From the NCBI GenBank assembly GCA_050250875.1, contig JBFWNV010000001.1, positions 248,001 through 312,000 of the forward strand: DNA of 64,000 nt. Reading direction: 5' to 3'. The stretch is from CAWAYR01 sp050250875. Lineage in GTDB: Bacteria > Acidobacteriota > Vicinamibacteria > Vicinamibacterales > UBA2999. Below the pieces are notes generated by a model. It was not told the DNA's origin, made no database searches, and saw only the letters and a program-made list of their open reading frames with translations. This document shows positions 15,957-27,174 of the stretch, one piece after another (within the stretch, counting starts at the first letter, position 1; each line of letters starts with the position of its first letter). A program made the position numbers and the translations under genes.

Positions 15957-17660
15957 ATGCGACAGGCACCGAGACTGGTCACCGGACTGCTGACGGGAGG
16001 CGTACTCGCCAGCGCCGTCGCCGCGGGTGCGCAGCCGACAGCACGCCAGGTGGACGACGCCACCCTGCTGAGGCCGCCCGCCGAGGAGTGGGTCACCCAC
16101 GGCCGCGACTACGCCGAGACGCATCACAGCCCGCTGGCGAAGATCGACCAGTCGAACGTCGCCCGCCTGACCCAGGCGTGGTCCACCGAGGTCGGTTCGC
16201 AGGGCAAGATCGAGACGACGCCGATCGTCTGGAACGGCACCCTCTACGGCACCTCCACCTGGAGCGTCGTCTACGCCGTGGACGCCCGCACCGGCGCGCT
16301 CAAGTGGCGCTGGGATCCGGGCCTGGTCAAGGGCGGCTACGCCGAGGGCGGCGCGCGCTACTGCTGCGGGCCGGTGAACCGCGGCGTCGCCGTCTACCAG
16401 GGCAAGGTCTATGTCGGCCTGCTCGACGGCCGGCTGGTCGCGCTCGACGCCGCCACCGGGCACATCGCGTGGGCGGTGCAGACGACGCCGGTCGGCGCCG
16501 ACTACAGCATCACCGGCGCGCCGCGCGTCGTGAAGGGCAAGGTGATCATCGGCAACGGCGGCGGCGAGTACGGCGTGCGCGGCTTCCTCACCGCCTACGA
16601 CGCCGCCACCGGCAAGCAGGCATGGCGCTGGTTCGTCGTGCCCGGCGATCCAGCCAAGGGCCTCGAGGATCGCTCGATGGAGGTCGCCCTCAAGACCTGG
16701 AAGGGCGAATGGTGGAAGTACGGCGGCGGCGGCACGCCCTGGGACGGCCTGGCCTACGACCCCGAGGCCAACCTGGTCTACGTCGGCACCGGCAACGGCT
16801 CGCCGTGGGCCCGCGATCACCGCAGCCAGGGCAGCGGCGACAACCTCTACCTGTCGTCGATCGTCGCGCTGAACGCCGACACCGGCCGCTACGTCTGGCA
16901 CTACCAGACCACGCCCGGCGACGACTGGGACTACAACGCCGCGCAGCCGATGATCCTGGCCGACCTGACGATCGGCGGGAAGCCGCGCAAGGTGCTGCTG
17001 CAGGCGCCGAAGAACGGCTTCTTCTACGTCATCGATCGCCTGACCGGCGAGCTGCTGTCGGCGCAGCCGTTCGTCTCGGTCACCTGGGCCACGCACATCG
17101 ACCTCAAGACCGGCCGGCCGGTCGAGACGCCCGAGGCGCGCTACGGTGCGAAAGGCGCGCGGCTGGCGCCGTCGGCGGTGGGCGCGCACCATTGGCCGCC
17201 GATGGCCTTCAACCCCGCCACCGGCCTCGTCTACTTCCCGGGCCAGGAAACCTCGATGGTCTACCGGACCAGCGAGAAGTTCGACTTCCGCGAAGGCCAA
17301 TGGAACACCGGCACGACACTCGGCGGCGCGGCCGGAGCGGCGGCGGCCGGCGCCACCACCACGCCGCCCGGTCTCAAGGCGTTCCTGGTCGCCTGGGATC
17401 CGGTGGCCAACAAAGAACGCTGGCGCATCGCCCACATCCCGAGCGGCGGCGCGTTGTCCACGGCCGGGCAGCTGATTTTCGTCGGCGACAACGGCGGCAC
17501 CTTCATGGCGCTCGACCCGGCGACCGGCGCCCGGCTGTGGGAGACGAAGCTCTCGACCGGCATCGCCACGCCGGTCACCTACGAGCTCGACGGCGTGCAG
17601 TACGTGGCGGTGATGTCGGGTACGAGCAACGGACGCGTCTACGCGTTCAGGTTGCCGTAG
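15957..17660 (+). CDS. PQQ-dependent alcohol-dehydrogenase-type quinoprotein
   Basis: 567 residues with a signal peptide (LLTGGVLASAVAAGAQ). An eight-bladed quinoprotein propeller follows. Vicinal cysteines C136-C137 in ARYCCGPVNRG form the disulfide ring that sits over PQQ in methanol/ethanol dehydrogenases, and PGDDWDYN holds the likely catalytic Asp and calcium site. There is no C-terminal cytochrome c domain, so a separate electron acceptor is needed. It oxidises an alcohol or sugar in the periplasm; the substrate is not known. Convergent with the serine hydrolase gene, 10 nt apart. Confidence 0.92.
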   Translation: MRQAPRLVTGLLTGGVLASAVAAGAQPTARQVDDATLLRPPAEEWVTHGRDYAETHHSPLAKIDQSNVARLTQAWSTEVGSQGKIETTPIVWNGTLYGTSTWSVVYAVDARTGALKWRWDPGLVKGGYAEGGARYCCGPVNRGVAVYQGKVYVGLLDGRLVALDAATGHIAWAVQTTPVGADYSITGAPRVVKGKVIIGNGGGEYGVRGFLTAYDAATGKQAWRWFVVPGDPAKGLEDRSMEVALKTWKGEWWKYGGGGTPWDGLAYDPEANLVYVGTGNGSPWARDHRSQGSGDNLYLSSIVALNADTGRYVWHYQTTPGDDWDYNAAQPMILADLTIGGKPRKVLLQAPKNGFFYVIDRLTGELLSAQPFVSVTWATHIDLKTGRPVETPEARYGAKGARLAPSAVGAHHWPPMAFNPATGLVYFPGQETSMVYRTSEKFDFREGQWNTGTTLGGAAGAAAAGATTTPPGLKAFLVAWDPVANKERWRIAHIPSGGALSTAGQLIFVGDNGGTFMALDPATGARLWETKLSTGIATPVTYELDGVQYVAVMSGTSNGRVYAFRLP

Positions 17661-17670
17661 CGCGGCCGGA

Positions 17671-19569
<1,899 letters not shown>

Positions 19570-19642
19570 GCGGCGCATCCTACACGAGGAACCGGGGCGC
19601 GGTCCTGTCCGAGCCGGCCGGACGCCGATCGTCTCCCGGACG

Positions 19643-20731
19643 TCAGGACGCGGTCAGGCCGAGACGCTCGCGCCCGTAGCGGCCGCTGGTCACCGCGGCG
19701 CACCAGTCGGCATGGTCGAGATACCACCGCACCGTGGCCGCCAGCCCGCTGTCGAACGAGTGCGCGGGCGTGAAACCCAGCTCACGGGCGATCTTCGACG
19801 CGTCGATGGCATAGCGCAGGTCATGGCCCGGCCGGTCGGCGACGAAGGTCTTCAGGTCGGCGTAGCGGGCGATGCCCTTCGCCGCCAGGGCTGGATTGGC
19901 CGCCGCCGGTACCGCCGCCTCGAGGGCGGCGCACAACGCGTCGACGACCTGCAGGTTGGTGCGCTCCGAGTTGCCGCCGACGTTGTACCTCTGCCCGGGC
20001 ACGCCGGCCTCGAGCACGCGGAGAATCGCCGCGCAGTGGTCCTCGACGTGCAGCCAGTCGCGCACGTTCTGGCCGTTGCCGTAGATCGGCAGCGCTTTGC
20101 CATCGAGGGCGTTGAGGATCATCAACGGGACGAGCTTCTCGGGGAACTGGTACGGGCCGTAGTTGTTCGAGCAGTTGGTCAGCAGCGCCGGCACGCCGAA
20201 CGTCTCGTGGTAAGCGCGCACCAGATGATCCGCCGCGGCTTTGCTGGCCGAGTACGGCGAGTTCGGCGCATACGGCGTCGTCTCGGTGAAGTAACCGCTC
20301 GGCCCCAGCGACCCATAGACCTCGTCGGTCGACACGTGCAGGAAGCGGAACGCGCCGCGCGCCGCGGCATCGGCGCCGTGCAGCAGCGCGCGGGTGGCCT
20401 CGAGCAGCTCGAAGGTGCCGTTGATGTTGGTGCGAACGAACTCGCCGGGCCCGTCGATCGACCGATCGACGTGGCTCTCGGCCGCGAAGTTGACCACCGC
20501 GGTCGGCGCCACGGCGGCGAACAGCTGGCGGACGTCGTCCCGCGAGGCGATGTCGCCACGCACGAACCGCACGCGGTCGCTGTCGATGACGCCGTCGAGA
20601 CTCTCGAGGTGGCCGGCGTAGGTGAGCTTGTCGAACACCACCAGGCGGGCGTCGGTGCGCGCCCGGGCCAGGCGCACGAAGTTGCTGCCGATGAAGCCGG
20701 CGCCGCCGGTGACGATCCAGGTCTGCTGCAT
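19643..20731 (-). CDS. rfbB: dTDP-glucose 4,6-dehydratase
   Basis: 362 residues, the usual length for RfbB. The NAD-binding motif TGGAGFIGSN is at 8-17, the catalytic region STDEVYGS contains the Asp-Glu pair, and the active-site Tyr-Lys are in YSASKAAADH. It converts dTDP-glucose to dTDP-4-keto-6-deoxyglucose, the second step of dTDP-rhamnose synthesis. The partner genes rfbA, rfbC and rfbD are not adjacent, so it is an isolated copy in this window. A GATAAT-like -10 at 20779-20784 may be its promoter, with a leader of about 45 nt. Confidence 0.95.
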   Translation of the reverse strand: MQQTWIVTGGAGFIGSNFVRLARARTDARLVVFDKLTYAGHLESLDGVIDSDRVRFVRGDIASRDDVRQLFAAVAPTAVVNFAAESHVDRSIDGPGEFVRTNINGTFELLEATRALLHGADAAARGAFRFLHVSTDEVYGSLGPSGYFTETTPYAPNSPYSASKAAADHLVRAYHETFGVPALLTNCSNNYGPYQFPEKLVPLMILNALDGKALPIYGNGQNVRDWLHVEDHCAAILRVLEAGVPGQRYNVGGNSERTNLQVVDALCAALEAAVPAAANPALAAKGIARYADLKTFVADRPGHDLRYAIDASKIARELGFTPAHSFDSGLAATVRWYLDHADWCAAVTSGRYGRERLGLTAS

Positions 20732-20864
20732 GTCGGAGTCGGGGCGGCTCGAGACGGGGACGTGGAGCGGCCTGGAGAATTATCCCGTGACCCGGCGGCG
20801 AGCGGCAAGGCCCGGCTACCGCCGCCGGTGACCAGTTCTGCGAGGATGTGCAAAGATCGCGCAG

Positions 20865-21698
20865 ATGATCGCCGCGCCGGTGCTCGCCCTGGAGAACGCT
20901 ACCGTGGTCAAGGGCGGCCGCCCGGTGCTGCACGGACTGCGCCTGTCGATCGCCGCCGGTGAACACACCGCCATCGTCGGACCAAACGGCGCCGGCAAAT
21001 CGGTGCTGGTCGGCCTGCTCACCCACGACGAACGGGCGCTGGCCGGTGACGAAGCCGTCGCCCCGGTGCGGGTGTTCGGCAGCGACCGCTGGAACGTCGC
21101 CGAACTGCGCCCGCAGCTCGGCGTGGTCTCGCCGGCGCTGCACCACCGCTTCGTCGGCGGCAACAGCGAGGGCCGCATCACCGGCTTCGCCGCCGTGGTG
21201 TCGGCCTTCCTGGCGTCGCACGGCATCCTGCGCTACGGCGAGGTGACGGCGGCGATGCGGACCCGCGCGCTCGAGGCCCTGGCCCAGGTGGGCGCCGCCC
21301 ACCTCGCCGACCGCCAGCTGCACGAGATGTCGAGCGGCGAGGCCCGCCGGGTGATGCTGGCACGGGTGCTGGCGCCGTCGCCGCGCGCGCTGGTGCTCGA
21401 CGAGCCGACCACCGGGCTGGACCTGGCGGCGCGCCATGCCTTCATGGAACAGGTGCGGGCCATCGCCAGGGCCGGCACGACGCTCATCCTGATCACCCAC
21501 CACGTCGAGGAAATCGTGCCGGAGATCGATCGGGTGCTGTTCTTGAAGGGCGGCCGGCTGGAGGCCGACGGGCGGAGAGCGGAGATGCTCACCTCGGCGC
21601 GACTGAGCGGCCTGTTCGACACGCCGTTGACCGTCGACGCGGTGGACGGCTACGTCTACGTGCGCCCCGAGACCCGAGCCCCGAGCCCCGTCGAGTGA
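20865..21698 (+). CDS. ABC transporter ATP-binding protein, ModF-like
   Basis: 277 residues with Walker A GPNGAGKS at 39-46, signature MSSGEARRV, Walker B ALVLDEPTT and the H-loop ITHHVEE. The arrangement, including a long insertion after Walker A (RVFGSDRWNVAELRPQLG), resembles single-domain relatives of ModF/iron transporter ATPases. No permease gene is nearby. The 3' end contains a C-run array (CCCCGAG-type) that also lies just past the stop of the opposite-strand gene. Confidence 0.85.
   Translation: MIAAPVLALENATVVKGGRPVLHGLRLSIAAGEHTAIVGPNGAGKSVLVGLLTHDERALAGDEAVAPVRVFGSDRWNVAELRPQLGVVSPALHHRFVGGNSEGRITGFAAVVSAFLASHGILRYGEVTAAMRTRALEALAQVGAAHLADRQLHEMSSGEARRVMLARVLAPSPRALVLDEPTTGLDLAARHAFMEQVRAIARAGTTLILITHHVEEIVPEIDRVLFLKGGRLEADGRRAEMLTSARLSGLFDTPLTVDAVDGYVYVRPETRAPSPVE
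21665..21689 (-). repeat. G-run array (G4 motif), copy A, 3' of a minus-strand gene
   Basis: On the minus strand four runs of 3-4 G separated by CTC/TCT-type linkers begin 13 nt after the stop of the secreted protein at 21703. The same bases encode the C-terminal residues of the ABC ATPase on the plus strand. Compare the arrays at 46960 and 61314. Confidence 0.45.
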
Positions 21699-21702
21699 CG
21701 GG

Positions 21703-22590
21703 TTACTTGACGGTGACCTTCAGGTAGGCGTTGGTCCAGCAGCAGACCTCGCCGTTGCCGCCTTCGCCCGAGTAGTCGGTGGCCAGCACGTGCAGCGCGT
21801 ACTCGCCGGGCGCGCTGAAGGTCGCCGACACGCTGCCCTTGGCGCTGAACGGCTGGTTGATGGCGCCGCCCCTGGCCACCTGCAGCTTCGGAGAGGCGGT
21901 GTCGAACTTCACGGCGCCTGGCCCGCGGTACTTCAGGAAGTGGAGGTCGACCGGCGAGCGGCCGTCGGTGATCGGCGCCATGGTGGCGCTGGCGTACTTG
22001 CCGTCGTCGTCCACCCACACGGTGAGCGGCAACGGCGTGCCCACCGCCGCGGTCAGCATCGGGGCTCCGGCGAGCGTGGCCACCGGTCCCTTGATCGTCG
22101 GGCCGTTCTCGGCCAGCTTCAGCACCGGCGGCTCGTTGCCGATGGCGACGTCGCCGAACGGATTGACGTTGTAGTCGCGGTGGAGGCGCAGCGGAATCTG
22201 CGTCGTCTGGCCGTTGACCACCAGCGTCCAGGTGAGCTTCTGCTCGGCCGTGAACGACTTCGGCACCTGGACGAGGAACACCCCGGTCCGCCGCGCCGGC
22301 AGGAAGTGCGTCGGCTGGCCCAGGTCCGGCCCGCCCGGTTCGATGCGGTTGTTGGGGCCAATCGGGACGTCGATCGCCTGCTTCAGGTTGCGGTTGAAGT
22401 AGCCGACCAGGAAGTTGTGCGATCCGTCGGCGTTGTCGAACCAGCCCTCGAAGGCGCCGGTGATGCTCGAGCCGAACTGTCGCGGCGGGTCGTAGGGCAG
22501 GACGGGGGCCTGCTGCGCAGTCCCCCGCACCCCGCCCGCAAGCAGGAGGACGGCGCTGGCGGAGAGCGCCGTCCGACGGAACACCGACAT
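21703..22590 (-). CDS. Secreted protein of unknown function
   Basis: 295 residues from ATG 22590; an ATG immediately before it (22593) is closer to the GAGGG site than usual. A signal peptide (LSASAVLLLAGGVRGTAQ) is followed by a beta-rich mature protein with GWFDNADGSHNFLVGYFNR near 50, and a C-terminal domain ending in VCCWTNAYLKVTV with vicinal cysteines. I do not recognise a named family. It follows the haem/copper-type protein by about 100 nt that contain two inverted repeats, so the two are probably in one transcript and act together in the periplasm. Confidence 0.75.
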   Translation of the reverse strand: MSVFRRTALSASAVLLLAGGVRGTAQQAPVLPYDPPRQFGSSITGAFEGWFDNADGSHNFLVGYFNRNLKQAIDVPIGPNNRIEPGGPDLGQPTHFLPARRTGVFLVQVPKSFTAEQKLTWTLVVNGQTTQIPLRLHRDYNVNPFGDVAIGNEPPVLKLAENGPTIKGPVATLAGAPMLTAAVGTPLPLTVWVDDDGKYASATMAPITDGRSPVDLHFLKYRGPGAVKFDTASPKLQVARGGAINQPFSAKGSVSATFSAPGEYALHVLATDYSGEGGNGEVCCWTNAYLKVTVK

Positions 22591-22608
22591 CATCTGCCCT
22601 CGGTCAAT

Positions 22609-22627
22609 GCCCGCCCGGAGGGCGGGC
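22609..22627. repeat. Intercistronic hairpin 1
   Basis: GCCCGCCC-GGA-GGGCGGGC: an 8-bp stem with a 3-nt loop between two co-directional genes. No U-tract follows, so an mRNA-stability or processing role is at least as likely as termination. Confidence 0.5.
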
Positions 22628-22640
22628 CAGGAAACACTGC

Positions 22641-22689
22641 GTCAGCGAGGCGAAGCCGCCCGTCTATTCAGCGGCGCAGCCTCGCTGAC
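22641..22689. repeat. Intercistronic inverted repeat 2
   Basis: Perfect 11-bp arms (GTCAGCGAGGC and GCCTCGCTGAC) enclose 27 nt. The outer arm abuts the stop codon (22690) of the haem/copper-type protein gene. Possibly a transcript-stabilising stem or a small repeat element. Confidence 0.5.
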
Positions 22690-24081
22690 CTACTGGCGAT
22701 CCCGCTCCATGGTGGTGCGAGCGGCCTTGGCCTTGCGCTCGTCGAGGATGGCCTTCATCTCGTCGTCGGTGTAGTAGACGACGTTCATCCACGCATGCGC
22801 CATCTCGTCGACGGTGCGGTCACCGTAACCGACCCACTGCTCGGGATCCGGATTGTCCTTGTTCGCGGCGGTGTTGTCGTACCACGCGCTCACCTGGATG
22901 ATCGTGCCCTTCGGGAAAATCGGCGAGGCGTCGTCCTCGTAGATGTAGTTGGTCATCCAGTTGAAATTGAAGTTGCCGACGTAGCTGACGATCTCGCGGG
23001 CGCCGTCGGGCTTGATCGCCTCGACCTTCATCGCCTTGCCGCGCAGGTGGAAGTGCGGCTGGAAGTTGGTGATCATCGTGTTCTCCTTCAACACGGTGAA
23101 CCCTTCGGTGTAGGCAATCGAATTGGGCGGGATGTCGAGGAACTCGCGCTGGCGCAGCCCGGTGAAGCCGATGAGATAGCTGCGCTTCTTCGGCTCCTCG
23201 CCCTTCGGGTAGAACCACAGGCCGATCTCCGAACCGCCGGTGACCTCTTCCCCGACCGCGTGCAGGTGCTGGTCCCACGAGATCTTCTCGCCCGGCACCA
23301 TCAGCTTGCCGGTGCCGTCGGCGAAGCGGTCGTAGCCCTTGCCGATCGCCCATTCCATGAGCTGCGGGCGGCGGTTGAGCAGGTCTTCCCGCGACGCCGC
23401 GGCGCTCAGGCCGAAGGTGGCCGTTCCGGTGTTCACCGCGTCGGCGTCGCCGTTCAGCACCAGGTAGGCGATCGAATGGTGAACGATCTTGCGCGCCTTG
23501 AGGTTGGTCGGCCGGATCTCGACCATCCGCACCCAGCGCGGCTCGGTGAGCGGGATGTCGGTCATCGGCCGATACCACACGTCCTGGCCGACCGCCGGCA
23601 TCTTGTATTCCGACGACTTGATGACCATGTCGGGCGCGCCGTAGCCGTCCATCACGCCCTGCCACTCGTTGTTGGTGACCAGCGCCTTGGCGGGCGGCAG
23701 GTCCTTCGGGTCGCCCTGCGGCGCGCCGCCGTCGACCCAGCGGACGATGGTGTCGATCTGCGCGTCGCTCAGCGACAGGTCGTTCTTGAAGCGCTGCACG
23801 CCGACCGACGGGTCGATGTGCCAGGGCGGCATCTGGCGGCGGGCGACGCGGTCCTTGATCGACCGGGCCCACGGCCGCGCCTGCTGGTAGGAGATGAGCG
23901 ACATCGGGGCGATCGAGTCAGGCTGATGGCACGCCTGGCACTTCGCCTGGAAAATCGGCGCGATGTCCTTCGAGAACGTCGGCGTCGGTGAAGGGGCCTG
24001 GGCCTGGGCGGCGCCGGCCGCGGCGAGCACCAGTCCTACCGCTCCTGACAGCACCGCGAAACGTCCGTTCCGACCTGCCAT
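22690..24081 (-). CDS. Exported cytochrome c / copper-monooxygenase-like protein
   Basis: 463 residues from ATG 24081, preceded by AAGGGGG. A signal peptide (VLAAAGAAQAQ) is followed by a haem c motif CQACH (C48, C51, H52) with downstream QMPPWH. The C-terminal two thirds carry His motifs (VHHSIAY, WDQHLHAVGEE, FQPHFHLRGKAM), resembling the copper-binding residues of ascorbate-dependent type II monooxygenases such as PHM/DBM. The fusion suggests the haem feeds electrons to a copper centre; that is inference. Many Acidobacteriota encode such proteins with unknown substrates. Confidence 0.75.
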   Translation of the reverse strand: MAGRNGRFAVLSGAVGLVLAAAGAAQAQAPSPTPTFSKDIAPIFQAKCQACHQPDSIAPMSLISYQQARPWARSIKDRVARRQMPPWHIDPSVGVQRFKNDLSLSDAQIDTIVRWVDGGAPQGDPKDLPPAKALVTNNEWQGVMDGYGAPDMVIKSSEYKMPAVGQDVWYRPMTDIPLTEPRWVRMVEIRPTNLKARKIVHHSIAYLVLNGDADAVNTGTATFGLSAAASREDLLNRRPQLMEWAIGKGYDRFADGTGKLMVPGEKISWDQHLHAVGEEVTGGSEIGLWFYPKGEEPKKRSYLIGFTGLRQREFLDIPPNSIAYTEGFTVLKENTMITNFQPHFHLRGKAMKVEAIKPDGAREIVSYVGNFNFNWMTNYIYEDDASPIFPKGTIIQVSAWYDNTAANKDNPDPEQWVGYGDRTVDEMAHAWMNVVYYTDDEMKAILDERKAKAARTTMERDRQ

Positions 24082-24193
24082 GTTCGCCCCCTTGAGTTCA
24101 GTGCGAGTCCGCCGTCCGATGCTCCAATATCCAGAAGGCGCCCGCATGGCGCCCAAGCCCGGCCATTCTAGATCCGGGCCGGCATCCGCTCCA

Positions 24194-24199
24194 TACAAT
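24194..24199 (+). promoter_or_regulatory. -10-like hexamer TACAAT, 6 nt before ATG
   Basis: TACAAT-N6-ATG ahead of the 24206 gene with no Shine-Dalgarno; probable leaderless promoter. Confidence 0.5.
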
Positions 24200-24205
24200 C
24201 TTGGC

Positions 24206-24649
24206 ATGGAAACCCCTCGGCCGCGCGGGGCCCACGGCCGGTGGCTGTGGGCGCTGCTCGGCGTCTTTCTGCTGCGCGTCGCTGCACAGCCGTTGGCCCT
24301 GGCGACCGGCTGGCGCTGGCTGCCGGAATTCGCCGCGTGGCAGAGCGGCGCCCTGCCGTACCCGGTGCTGGTGGCCTCCCAGCTCGGGTTGGCCGGAGTG
24401 ATGGCGGTAGCGGCCGCCGGCATCACCAGCGGCCGCGCCCGGCCGCGGCGCACGGCCGGGGCCTGGATCGGGGGGGCGGCGGCGGTCTACGGTACCGTGA
24501 TGGCCGCCCGGCTGGTGCTCGGCGCGACACTCTTCCGCGGTCACTGGTGGCTCGACGCCCCGCTGCCCACCGTATTTCACCTGGGGCTCACGACCTGGCT
24601 GGCCGTGTACGGGCACTATCACCTGCGTGGACACGCTCCGACGCCCTGA
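24206..24649 (+). CDS. Four-helix membrane protein of unknown function
   Basis: 147 residues with about four hydrophobic helices (near 14-32, 50-70, 85-105 and 120-140). I do not recognise a family. It overlaps the following fatty-acid-hydroxylase-like gene by 23 nt, so it belongs to that operon and may partner it in the membrane. Confidence 0.7.
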   Translation: METPRPRGAHGRWLWALLGVFLLRVAAQPLALATGWRWLPEFAAWQSGALPYPVLVASQLGLAGVMAVAAAGITSGRARPRRTAGAWIGGAAAVYGTVMAARLVLGATLFRGHWWLDAPLPTVFHLGLTTWLAVYGHYHLRGHAPTP

Positions 24650-25514
24650 TTCCGCCGCGCCGTCGCACTGGTCGGCCTGGGTCATCTACCCGGCGGCGAT
24701 GACCACGGCCTATTCGCTGTTCGCGCTGCTGCAGGCCGCCGGTACGCCGCTCGTCGTCAGCACCTACGTGCCCATCCTGCTGACCGCGGCCGCCGTCACC
24801 GGGCTCGAGCGGCTGCGGCCGTACCGCGCGGCGTGGCTGCCCCCCGGCGGCGAGGTCGTCACCGATCTGCTGTTCATGGTGGTCGTGCAGCTGGCGCTGC
24901 CGCCGCTCGTGAGCCTGCTGTTCACCCTCGCCCTGGTCGAACCGGCCCGGGCGCTCGATCTGCCGATCCAGGGCTGGTGGCCGCACGGCTGGCCGATCTG
25001 GAGCCAGGCGGTCCTGATGGTGCTCGGCGTCGACTTCCTGCGCTACTGGCTCCACCGCGCCGCGCACGAGACCGATACGCTGTGGCGGCTGCACGCCGTG
25101 CACCACTCGGTCGAGCAGCTCTACTGGCTCAACACCGGCCGCTTCCACCCGATCGAGAAGGCATTCCAGATGGCCCTCGACAGCCTGCCGTTCGTGCTGA
25201 TGGCCGTCGACACGCGGGTGCTGGGCCTCTACTACCTGTCCTACGCCACCAACGGCTTCTTCCAGCACTGCAACATCGAGCTGCGCTACGGCGTGCTGAA
25301 CTACGTCGTCGGCAGCGCCGAGACGCACCGCTGGCACCACTCGCGCGAGCCGCGCGAGGCCAACGCCAACTACGGCAACACCGTCATCGTCTGGGACCTC
25401 CTCTTCGGCACGTGGTTCCTGCCGCGCGACCGCGAAGTCGGCGACCTCGGCCTGCACCGCCGCGACTATCCGCGGTCGTTCCTGCGGCTGCTCGGGGCGC
25501 CGTTTCGGCGATGA
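24627..25514 (+). CDS. Fatty acid hydroxylase / sterol desaturase superfamily membrane enzyme
   Basis: 295 residues from GTG 24627, inside the end of the previous gene. Several transmembrane helices flank the diiron His boxes HRAAHE, HAVHHS and HRWHHS, which define this superfamily. A further His lies in GRFHPIEKAF. It should hydroxylate or desaturate a lipid or isoprenoid, using O2 at a di-iron centre in the membrane. The GH3 gene starts on its last codon (ATGA overlap), implying coupled synthesis. Confidence 0.9.
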   Translation: MDTLRRPDSAAPSHWSAWVIYPAAMTTAYSLFALLQAAGTPLVVSTYVPILLTAAAVTGLERLRPYRAAWLPPGGEVVTDLLFMVVVQLALPPLVSLLFTLALVEPARALDLPIQGWWPHGWPIWSQAVLMVLGVDFLRYWLHRAAHETDTLWRLHAVHHSVEQLYWLNTGRFHPIEKAFQMALDSLPFVLMAVDTRVLGLYYLSYATNGFFQHCNIELRYGVLNYVVGSAETHRWHHSREPREANANYGNTVIVWDLLFGTWFLPRDREVGDLGLHRRDYPRSFLRLLGAPFRR

Positions 25515-27166
25515 GCCTCGCCCACGACGCGCTCGTCGGCGCCGGCATGGCGCTGTACGGGTGGCGGTTCTGGCGGCCGCTCGATCGCGCCGCCGCGGCG
25601 CCGGCGCGGGCCCAGGCCGCGGTGCTGCGCCACCTGCTGGCCGCCAACGCCGACACCGAGTTCGGCCGGCGGCACGGCTTCGCGGCGATCCGCACCCCGG
25701 CGGACTACGCGGCGCGGGTGCCCATCCAGTCCTACGAGGACCTGCGCGGCTACGTCGAACGCCAGCGCCTCACCGGTGAACCGGCGCTCACCGCGGAAGC
25801 GCCGGCGATGTACGCCCAGACCAGCGGCTCCACCGGCGCGCCGAAGTTCATCCCGATCACGCCGTCGCAGCTCGGCATCCACCGCACCGAGCAGAAGATC
25901 TTCTCGTATCTCCAGCACCGCGCCTGTCCCGCGGCGTTCTCCGGCCGCACGCTCGGCATCATGGGCGCGGCGGTAGAGGACACGCTCGACTCGGGCCATG
26001 CCGTCGGCTCGGTGTCGGGCCACCTCTATCGCTCGATGCCGCGGCTGGTGAAGGCCCGCTTCGTCGTGCCGCCCGACGTCTCGGCGGTGGCCGATCACGA
26101 GCTGAAGTACCTGCTGATCCTGCGCCTCGCGCTCGAGACACCAGACCTCACCTATCTCGGCGCCCCCAACCCGTCGAGCTTCCTGCGCCTGGCGACGCTG
26201 CTCGAGACCCACCGCGCGTGGCTGACCGCGTCGCTCGCCAGCGGACGTTTCGATCGCGCCGGCGAACTGCCCGCCGCGGTGCGGGCGGCGATCACCGGGC
26301 GCATCACGCCGCAGGCGGCGCGCGCCGCGGCCCTCGACCGCCTGCCGGCGCTCACCTACGCCACGGCGTGGCCGCGCATCGCGCTGGTCACGACGTGGAC
26401 CGGCGGCAGCTGCGGCATCGCCCTGGGGGCGCTGCGCCGCCTGTTGCCGGCGACCACGCAGGTGATGGAGCTCGGCTACCAGGCCACCGAGTTTCGCGGC
26501 ACGCTCGCCCTCGATGCCGAGTCGCCGGCCGGCCTCGTGCCGCTGCGCCACACCTACCTGGAGTTCGTGGACGAGACGGCGTGGAACGACGGCCGCGGCG
26601 AGGTCCGCCTGATCGACGAGCTGGACGCCGGCCGGCGCTATCAGGTCATCGTCACCACCGCCGGCGGCCTGTACCGCTACGCGATGAACGACCTGGTCGA
26701 AGTGGCCGGCCGGCATCGCGCCACGCCGCTGCTGCGCTTCGTGCAGAAGGGCCGCGGCGTCACCAGCCTCACCGGCGAGAAGCTCTACGAGTCGCAGGTC
26801 ATCGACGCGGTGCAGGCCGCGGCCGCCGCGGCGCGGCTGCAGCCGCCGTTCTTCCTGATGGTCGCCGACGAAGCGGCCCAGGCCTACGCGCTGTTCGTCG
26901 AGCCCGGCGGCGCCGTGGACGCCGCCGTCCGCGCCGACCTCGAGGCCGCCATCGACGCCGGCCTGGCGGCCCGCAACCTCGAATACCAGAGCAAGCGCGA
27001 CAGCGGCCGGCTGCCGCGGCCGTCGCTGCACTGGGCGAGGCCGGGCAGCGGCGAGACCTACAAGGCGGCGTGCGTGCGCGCCGGCCAGCGGGAAGGCCAG
27101 TACAAGCCGGCCGTGCTCGTCTACGCCCGCGAGCTGAAGCTGCCGCTCGAGGCGTTGATCGAGTAA
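25511..27166 (+). CDS. GH3-family acyl-acid-amido synthetase-like protein
   Basis: 551 residues. ATP/AMP motif I is TSGSTGAPKFIP near 102-113, motif II lies in MELGYQATEFRG and motif III is LYRYAMNDLVEV. In plants the family adenylates a carboxylic acid (jasmonate, IAA) and joins it to an amino acid; bacterial members are poorly characterised. It overlaps the preceding di-iron enzyme by 4 nt and is followed 8 nt later by an enolase-superfamily enzyme, so an operon making or degrading an N-acyl-amino-acid-type product is plausible. The substrate is inferred only by analogy. Confidence 0.9.
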   Translation: MSLAHDALVGAGMALYGWRFWRPLDRAAAAPARAQAAVLRHLLAANADTEFGRRHGFAAIRTPADYAARVPIQSYEDLRGYVERQRLTGEPALTAEAPAMYAQTSGSTGAPKFIPITPSQLGIHRTEQKIFSYLQHRACPAAFSGRTLGIMGAAVEDTLDSGHAVGSVSGHLYRSMPRLVKARFVVPPDVSAVADHELKYLLILRLALETPDLTYLGAPNPSSFLRLATLLETHRAWLTASLASGRFDRAGELPAAVRAAITGRITPQAARAAALDRLPALTYATAWPRIALVTTWTGGSCGIALGALRRLLPATTQVMELGYQATEFRGTLALDAESPAGLVPLRHTYLEFVDETAWNDGRGEVRLIDELDAGRRYQVIVTTAGGLYRYAMNDLVEVAGRHRATPLLRFVQKGRGVTSLTGEKLYESQVIDAVQAAAAAARLQPPFFLMVADEAAQAYALFVEPGGAVDAAVRADLEAAIDAGLAARNLEYQSKRDSGRLPRPSLHWARPGSGETYKAACVRAGQREGQYKPAVLVYARELKLPLEALIE

Positions 27167-27174
27167 CGTCGGAC

